From: Aureococcus anophagefferens
Taxonomy: Eukaryota; Sar; Pelagophyceae; Pelagomonadales; Pelagomonadaceae
Length of the DNA stretch: 64,000 nt
NCBI RefSeq assembly: GCF_000186865.1
Contig: NW_008705612.1
Location: forward strand, 17,019-81,018
Reading direction: 5' to 3'
Below the pieces are notes generated by a model. The model did not search any database and was not told the DNA's origin. It saw nothing but the letters and a program-made list of their open reading frames with translations. Every line of letters begins with the position of its first letter. The stretch's first letter is position 1. This document shows, one piece after another, positions 33,801 through 42,800 of the stretch. The position numbers and the translations under genes are program-made.

Positions 33801-36800
33801 GTGACGAATCGGGATGTGCTCCTGCTACCGGCCGCACAAGTGCGCCGTTTGTTGAGCAGTGCAGCTAAATCCAGGTTCGGCGGTATGAAACTAGCACCAC
33901 AACGTAGCGCTAAGGTCGTCACCCTCGCGTGGAATGACACCAATACAGCGTCGCTCGAGCTCGACGACCCCTCCACGTTCAATGCCATGACCTCAAGCTT
34001 GCTGGAGAATCTCGGACAATGTCTGACAGCAGCGTTTGCGGCCACAAAGATTCGAGCTCTGGTACTGCAGGCCACTGGCCCTCATTTTTGCACCGGAGGT
34101 CGCTACGACAAAACTGCATCGTCACTCCCGCCTTGGTGGATCAAAGCGCAGGGCGTATACGGCAGTGGGTGTCTCCTCGGCCGAATACGGAGCGCAACAA
34201 TATTTTCAACCTCCGTGCTGCAGGGATCGTCCATCGGTGGCGGGTTGCTGTTGGGCCTGGCCACGGACCACCGTATCGCCACTCACTCTGCGATTTTCCG
34301 GCTAGGCGTCGCGCCGTAAGGCCTCAGTCCAGTAGTGAAGGCAACAGCTGTACTGCCGAAACTCGTCGGATACAGTCTCGCAACGCGAATGTACGTGGAG
34401 GACTTGTCCTTGGGTGCCCACATCGCCATGGCATCCGGCATCGTGGATGATGTGCTGTCTGATCGTAGGACGGCGAAGGCGTACGTCTCCTGACGTACCC
34501 GTAACGGACGATGCCTGCATTCAGGTGGTAATCTGACCAATGGAATGCATTTGATTCAGGAGACACTGCTGAACGCGGAAACCAGTGTTGCTGCCAGTGG
34601 AACGTTGAGAGTCGCGCCTGTTGCGGCCCGCGAGACCGTGAGGCATGCTTCACCATCTCAGGCGCCTGCCACGACGTCGGCTCCACTAGCAACGCCGGAT
34701 GCCACTCGAGGCTCTTCGACGGAGCTGACCGATGTCATCGTGAGGTCTCTGATAGCATTGAGCGTGGGCACTGAGATATCAGATGACGTGCCGCTCATGG
34801 AAGCCGGAATCGACTCCCTTTCTGCATCAGAAGTAGTGTAGTCGATAGGCAAGGAGTTTGAGATAGAACTACCCGCGACGCTACTATTCGATCACCCAAG
34901 TATAGCGTCTATCTCCTAGCATGTTGGTCGAGCTCCACGTGTGGACGTGAACAGGCTGGAACACGAGGCTGCGCCGTCGCCTGTCTTGACGGAAGCAATT
35001 TAAACCAGACTTGCGCACAGATCCACAATACTGCAGAGTGATATTCGACCAAGAATCCACTCGATCGTGAAATAGAACGTCGGGCGGGACATTGGGAAAG
35101 ACGCGCCTCTGATGGAAGCGGGCATCGATTCGCTTGCTGCCTCAGAACTTGTGCAATAGCTTTCGTCTGAGTTTGATCTGGAAGTGTCGGCTACGCTGCT
35201 CTTCGACCACCCAAGCGTGGGATCTATTTCTTCTTACGTGGCATCGAATCTTTAGGACGTCGATGCCTCCGCTGCGACTCACTCTTCAACTTGTGCGGTG
35301 AAAGTCGCTGAAGCTCGAGAATAAATGCAAGACGAGGGACTGCCCATGCTGGTTTCTTAGCCTACCAATGGCGTCGCTAGAATCACGTACAATCGACCGA
35401 AAAAGAATAACGCCTTTGATGCTGCAGTCTCGAATGCTCTCGTGACTGTTCTTGCGACGCTGAACGAGGATCGACGCACGCTCGCGATCGTCATCACAGG
35501 ACGTGGCACCTACTTCTGCACGGCCGCGAAGTTCGACGAGATGCTCCACCCAACGCATCCAATGGAACTTCACGCAGACCTGACAATGGGAACCTTGACC
35601 TTGTTCGACTCGTTCATCACATTCAGCAAACCAATCGTAGCAGCCGCGAACGGCCCGGCGTTTGGCGGCGGCGTGACCCAGGCCACTCTCTGCGACAACG
35701 TGGTCTCCTCGCGACACGCTACCTACTCGCTACCGTTTTCTCACTGGCGGGTTTCCCCTGAAGGTTGTTCATCTGCGCACACGGCCCGCGTCGTTGGTGC
35801 TGGCAAAGCGCGGAGGATGCTCGCGGGCGGATGGATCCCCAACGCAGATGAAGCGAAACTCATTGGCCTGGTTGCTCAAGTTTCGGACGCTTCGATTCTT
35901 CTCGAATTGGCGGATAAAAGGATTCAAAACCTCATGTCTGAACATCGCAGCCGCGCTTTTTAGAGCACGGTGGTCGAATCCGAGGTGTGCTAGGAATACA
36001 GCATCATAAACGTACAGGAAAGTGTCGCTCTCGCGGATTCGTGCCTCTCACTGCACTTTCTGACTATTCAGTCTCAACTTCCATCTTCTTTGGTTGATTA
36101 CCCCCTGCTTTGTCTTTCGATGGCTATGACTCTCCCACTTGGGTCCATGCAGTTGATCAAGTCGCAAGGAGACGATACCAATCATGACGAGTGGCGCTAG
36201 CAGGTTGACGCGGCAATAGTGCGAGCTTATGATCCGCGCTCAAATACGATATAGGAATCGGAGGAGTAAATCACGCATATCGCGCGTATTGACCAGGAAA
36301 TTTGGCTGTCAAACCTCAAAATAATTTTGCCGAGCAGTATTAAGCGACCTGATCAGCTGTAGAACTTTGTTGTGAGAGGTCTGACGGCAACCACACCGCC
36401 AACACGATGGAGCGTACCGAGCGCGCTTGCAGTTTCTGCGACATATGGTAATTTTGTACTCGGATAGCTTAGTCTAGAGCGTGCTGCTTGGGGAATGTCA
36501 CATTCAGAAGTCTCCGCCGTAGACCCGCAGCAGCTCATCGTCTTGGAAATGAGCTACGTCGTGTTTGCGGATGACGCATCAGGTGCCTGCAGGGCACATC
36601 TCATCAACTTAAACATAGGGGTTTATCTTGGCATTTCTGGGTCGCTTGCAACGGCAGCTGGGGATATGGGTACTCAGACATAAACGAATACAATAAGCGT
36701 GTATGCTGGCACGTCAACTTCCATGGCCGTCGCCTCGGGTCGCATCTCGTATACGCTCGGGCTGACAGGTCCGTGCTTCCCTGTGGATACGGCATGTTCG

Positions 36801-39800
36801 GCATCTCTCGTCGCGCTCCACGTCGCTAGCAGCGCTCTGTAGCTGGCGGAGTGCCCACGTGCTTGTGTGTGTGGAGAAGGACTGCTGGAAGCGATAATAT
36901 TCGCGGCATTTAGCGCGGCGGGCATGCTCTCCGCTTTTGGACGCTGCCACACGTTCGATCGCCGCGGAGACGGGTACTGCCGCGGCGAGGGCTGCGGAGT
37001 TTTTTTACTGGACTCTGGAGTCTCTACCAAGGTTGCTGTCCTTGGCACGGCGGTGCAGTAGGACGGCCCGAGCGCGAGTTTGACCGCGCCCAACGGATCA
37101 TCGCAGAGGCGATTGGTTTCGACCGTGCGGGACAGCGATACTGAAAACCGGGCTCTCGAAGCTCACGGCACGGGAACGGCGCTCGGAGATCCGATCGAAG
37201 TAGTCTACAGGTGTCAAACGCGTGGCCGAGCCATTCGTCTTAGGTCGGAGCGGCTATGGGAGCCTTGTGTATGAGCTCACAGTCGGTACAGTGCGCATCT
37301 TTGAAGTCAAACATGGGTCACCTGGAGCCATCGGCGGCTGCCGCGGGATTGGCCGCTCTCGTGCTTGTACCGCTCGGTATATGCTTGATCGCTATGAATG
37401 CGCAGCTCAGACTGTCTGACGCCCCTTGGGAAGCGAAGCGCCCCAACCTTGAAGCTCGTAGGCTGAACACGCACCTGTCTTCGATCGTGTCGACATGATT
37501 TGAGATGCCCACCGAGGTGTTGGCTGAAGGCCTCCGTGGATAACCACCGATGGGTAGGCTGAGCTCTTTCGGCTTCAGCGGGACCATCGCGCACGGGGCG
37601 TTTGTTTCTTTGGCGTGCTCGAGGTAGGTCCTGGAGAAGTTTGGTTTGGCTTCTCTCTATCGTGCTCAGTCGCAGCCTGTTTGTAGCAAGCGGCTGCAAA
37701 ATCGATGGACTGCTGGAGAGGACCCTGGCGTGCCCCAAAGCTTCCTAGTCACGAACGGCTCCCTGTTGCCCTCGACGCAAGCCGATCTCGCGGATCACAT
37801 AGTTGGAGGAAGCATCTTACTTCCGGGTGTCGGCTACATCGAGTTAGCCTTGGGGTCTCATGAGTCGAAAAGGACACTTGTCGGAGTGTAATTTCTACGG
37901 CCATGCATACTACCAAAGCCTGGCCTAGGCTGATGCATCTTGAGATGTACGAGCCAAACCTCTGGGGCGTTTGCGATTGATAGCGTGACAACAGAGGGAC
38001 AACCAACATTTTCGAATCACTGCATAGGAAACTTTTCGGGAGCAACCAATGACGAGAATGCACGAAAAGCCGGCTGTCCTGCACCGCTGACTTGGAGGAT
38101 GAAGAGCAGTTTTACAAATCTCTCGCGTTGAGTGGCAGGCAGTTGTTGAGGAGGTTGATAACCGACCTGCACTGATGTCACATAAATCGACAGTCCCCAA
38201 AAGAGGTCGGAGATCCACACAGCCTCGAATGCGACAGCGTGATCGCCTTGGAAGCCATTAGTGTTGCTAAACGCAGCGCGGCTGAGCATGCGCGCTTCCG
38301 TGATACGTCAAGCTTGCAGTCGCAATTCACAGCCGAGGTAGACAGGTTGTTCGTAGATACGACCTGGCAATCTGAGTGCCACCTGTCCGCAAAGTAAGCC
38401 TGTCCATGATTTAGATAGGTGCCAGACCACCGGTGCACCTCTAGCAATCCAATTTATTTTGGGGAGGAGCTGCACCAGGCTCTCTGTATTTTGCGTGCAG
38501 GAGCTTCAATATAGGACCGTTGCGTCTGATCAAATCCCATCAAGGTCAAAATTATGTGCGGGCGCAGGGCTGCAAGATAGGATCAATGTTGAGCTCATGA
38601 ATTTATCAAAAGCAAACAACTTAGATATCAATACGTTTTAAGAATAGTGTTTTCGAGCATTGGCTTCAACCCGGGCACTCGTTCAAACCAAAGCAGCTGC
38701 CTCAACAAGCTCGGCAAAAGGGACTCTGACCGCCCAGAGGGCCGCGCTTTGGACACGATTCCGAAATAAATCATTCAGCCCAAGCTAGCCAACCTGTTCA
38801 TTTCTGAGTTTGGGAGCCCTGATCAAGAGTAATTACGGACGTCTCATCTCGCAGGAGAGTCGCCGACTTGCGTTGGCCACGGCTTCTTTGGCTAGCCCCA
38901 GCCATGCGCTTTCCAGGGCGAGATCTGTCTGTCCCTCAGCACAACAAGGAACCACTGTCTGTCCCTCAGCACAACAAGGAACCACGCGGGCACATAGCCT
39001 CACCTCTTTTGATGGGCTCCATAATGAGCTCGCTGGCATCGCAACTCAGCTTACTGGCACCGCCGTCTCGCTCGACGCGCCTCTCATGTCGGCTGGGCTC
39101 GACTCCATCGGAGCCACGGAGCTCTCGACGCGTCTCAACGAGCGCCTCGAAACGGAGCTACCGTCGACGCTGCTGTTCGACCACCCATCGCTGCGATCCA
39201 TCGCTGGTTCCTTGACGATCAGTTGCGGAAATTCTAGTCCACGAGAAAATTCCTGAAGCGTGATATGTCGAGAAGTCGCGTCCAATCCGCAAACGATCTC
39301 CCAAAGCACTTCTTCTGTGGCTACAACCATCTCTGCATGGCTCATCGATGTCCTCGGCACAGCCATCGCCACGAACTCGCCACTGATGGCTGGCGGTCTG
39401 GACTCGGTCGCGGCGACGGAGTTTGCGAATACGCTAACGGAATGATTCACGATTGAATTGCCGTAGACGCTCCTTTTCGACCACCCGACGATCGAGTCAG
39501 TAGCCGGGCTCATCTCAGAGACAGCCATCGATGGAGAGGGAGTATAGCTTGTCACCGACGCCTCCCAGACAACGATGTGGCACCAGGCTGAAGCAGCACT
39601 CCCAGAATGACCGAGTGTCGCAGTGTCTCTCTCAGGCTCATTCTCATTCATTCTGCCAGGCTTTACTTCCACGAATACCGGACTAGAGCACCTCGTAACC
39701 CTTGGTTTAGCGACCAACTCTGGTGTGCCCGTCACGCGCTGGTAGAGCAACGCCTCTTATGTATCAGCAGCGTACGGGGCTTTCACCATTTTTTCGTCAG

Positions 39801-42800
39801 ATGCAGCTGCCTTTGGAATCTCGAGGATGGAATCGCAAGGCATGAATCCTCAGATGCTGGTCGTTCTCGAAACAACGACTGCCACGCTTTGTGCGTTGAG
39901 CTGCCGCGCATCGCTAGCAAATACGCCAGTTGGGTTCTTCCTCGGCGTTGGCGGCGCTTTCTCTAGTGAGGGTGCTAGCAAGGGCGCTGCTAAGACACAA
40001 GCACCTTCGGTATATTCGGGAACCTCCGGAGCCCTCTCCGTGGCGTCTGGTCGGGTGTCTTTCACGCTCGGGCTCTCGGGTCCATGCCTGACACTGGACA
40101 CGGCATGCTCGTCGGCGCTTGTCGCCACCCATCTGGGGGCCTCGGCTATCAAGCTGGCCGAGTGTCCGCAGGCTGCAATAACGGGCGTCGGCATGTTGAC
40201 GCAGGCGGTGTCGATCGCTTTCTCGGCGGCAGGCATGCTCTCCGCTTTTGGACGGTGCCACACGTTTGATCGCCGCGGAGACGGATACTGTCGCGGCGAA
40301 GGTTGCGCAGCTTTTTTACTGGACTGTGGTGCCTCTACCAAAGTTGCTGTCCTTGGCACGGCGGTGCAGTAGGACGGCCCGAGCGCGAGCTTGACCGCGC
40401 CCAACGGATCATCGCAGAGACGATTGGTTTCGACCGTGCGGGACAGCGATACTGAAAACCGGGCTCTCGAAGCTCACGGCACGGGCACGGCGCTCGGAGA
40501 TCCGATCGAAGTAGTCTACAGGTGTCAAACGCGTGGCCGAGCCATTCGTCTTAGGTCGGGGCAGCTATGGGAGCCTTGTGTGTGAACTCGCAGTCGGTAT
40601 AATGCACATCTCTGAAATCGAATATGGGTCACCTTGAGCCATCGGCGGCTGCCGCGGGACTGGCCTCCCTCGTGCTTGTACCGCTCGGTATACGCTTGAT
40701 CGCTATGAATGCGCAGCTCAGGCTGTCTGACGCCCCTTGGAAGCGAAGCGCCCCAACCTTGAAGCTCGTAGGCTGAACACGCACCTGTCTTCGATCGTGT
40801 CGTCATGATTCCAGATGCCCTTGGAAGCTGCTGCTCAAGGTGAGAACCAGCGAACATCCATGGGTCGGCTGAGCTCCTTTGGGTTCAGCGGAACCATCGC
40901 GCACGGGGCTTTTGCGGCTGTGGTGTGACGACGATCGTTGGACACTGCCAAATTGCCCTCCCTCTATCGTTCGGGAAGAAAGCAACCAGCAAAGGCATGC
41001 ACATGCACAGCCCATTCAAAGGAACATGCATCATAGATTATTGACTCGCCCCTACTACCCTTGCTGACGTCACGGGTTGCTACTATTCACGGCAAAGTGT
41101 CACTTAGTTCTTTACACCTGCAAAGCGCTTCAGCTATTTTGACTAACGGCGTTTTTTCCGAAACCTGCGTCAGCATTTGGGGATCAATGGATGATCGAGG
41201 TATTATGCTTGACTCAAGGGGAACCGCCCCTGTATGTGTGGCTGCTAGACAATAAATATACATGCCCCGACACTCATTTCTTTGAGCATGATCCGCTTAA
41301 AGTACGCAGTTCACTTGGGTTCGGTGCCCGCAAAATATTGAATTATTCGCCTTTACTTTTCACATTCGCTGACAGCCGTATGTTTGAACCTTTCATGAAC
41401 GGGAAATCAATCGTGTTACTATACTTCCCGACTTCGGCCTCCGGTGCCTTCGAGAGGCGAAGAAAATATCAGTAATTTTCTTGGCTCCAGACAGCTTGCG
41501 CCGTCGCCACACCCCGGACTGTACCATTCTTGACACAAGGCAGTTGCAGCCCATGGTTTGAAAAATCGTCAACTCGGCTGGCGAGTCTTTTAAATAGATG
41601 GAGCTTTCTGCTGCCCGTGCGCGGACATCCAGAATTCAGGTAGTCACCAGTCCCGACTAAATCCATGCCTCCGTCAAGGACGCCTTGTCTGACGCGGTCG
41701 CAGCTGAGAGCAGTATCGAAAGCGACACCACGCTGGCCGACCTTGGCATCGATTCTTTGTCAGTTGTTGAATTCCGGAACAAGCTATCACAAACCACCGG
41801 AGTTGCGCTATCAAACGAGTTGATCTTGAGCAATCCTTCGATGGGGACAATCGAAGATGCACTGCTCGAGGAGCTGCGAACTAAAAAGTCACTGTCCGAA
41901 TTAATTTCTGGACCAAGGGATGAATCTCCACTCGACCTGTTCACGAATCCTGATGCTATCTCTAATTGTCGTCGGTGCAATCGTACGCACATCTTTGTGC
42001 TCTCCACCCCCCGAGCAGGATCATCACTTCTTCAACTGTGCCTGCATGCGCATTCTCTGATTTTTGCGCCACAAGAACTCTATCTCCTCCCGTTTGAATC
42101 GATGAATTAACGATAAGCAGCACTCCCCGATGCAATGGGGCTTTCCAGCGGTCTCACCCAGGCCATAGTTGAGCTAAAAGCGGTGAACAGCGCGCGCGTG
42201 AAAATGATTGTGGCAATACAGGCCATGTCTTTCATCAGCATCTTGGACCTGTCTCGAAAACTTTAGGATTGGGCCTCCCCTAGGCTGTTCATCGACAAGA
42301 CGCCGCCGTACTCGAGCGATGTTCGGGTGTTATGACAAGCTGAGTCCTGATTTTAGCGAGCAAAATATCTCTTCATATCACGCCACCCCGTGCCCTGCAT
42401 TACCTCCTGGATCGATCTCATGAAGAAGAATCTAGCACTTCAAAACAAAGTGGCAGCCGTCGAATGGAGTGCCATAGAGTTCGATTGGGTTGCGCACAAC
42501 AAAAACATTAGGCAGGTCTGTGCCGGGTTGCCTGGCAATTGCCGTGCGCGAGTGTGATACGAGGACCTTGTTCGCTCACCCATCCATGTCCTCAGCGCCG
42601 TAGCTGAATTCTTAGGGCTTAAATTTGAGCTTCAAATGGCGAATCCCTACAACACAAACGCTGTAAAATCGTTTTCGATCCACGGTGGTGTGGCGGCGAC
42701 GGACCCGAAGCTGCTCAAGAACTCGTCCATTGACCCCAGGTCTCACCAGCCGTGTCTACTCCCGAATTTTCCCGGAGCAAGACAGAGACATGCGCAGCTT

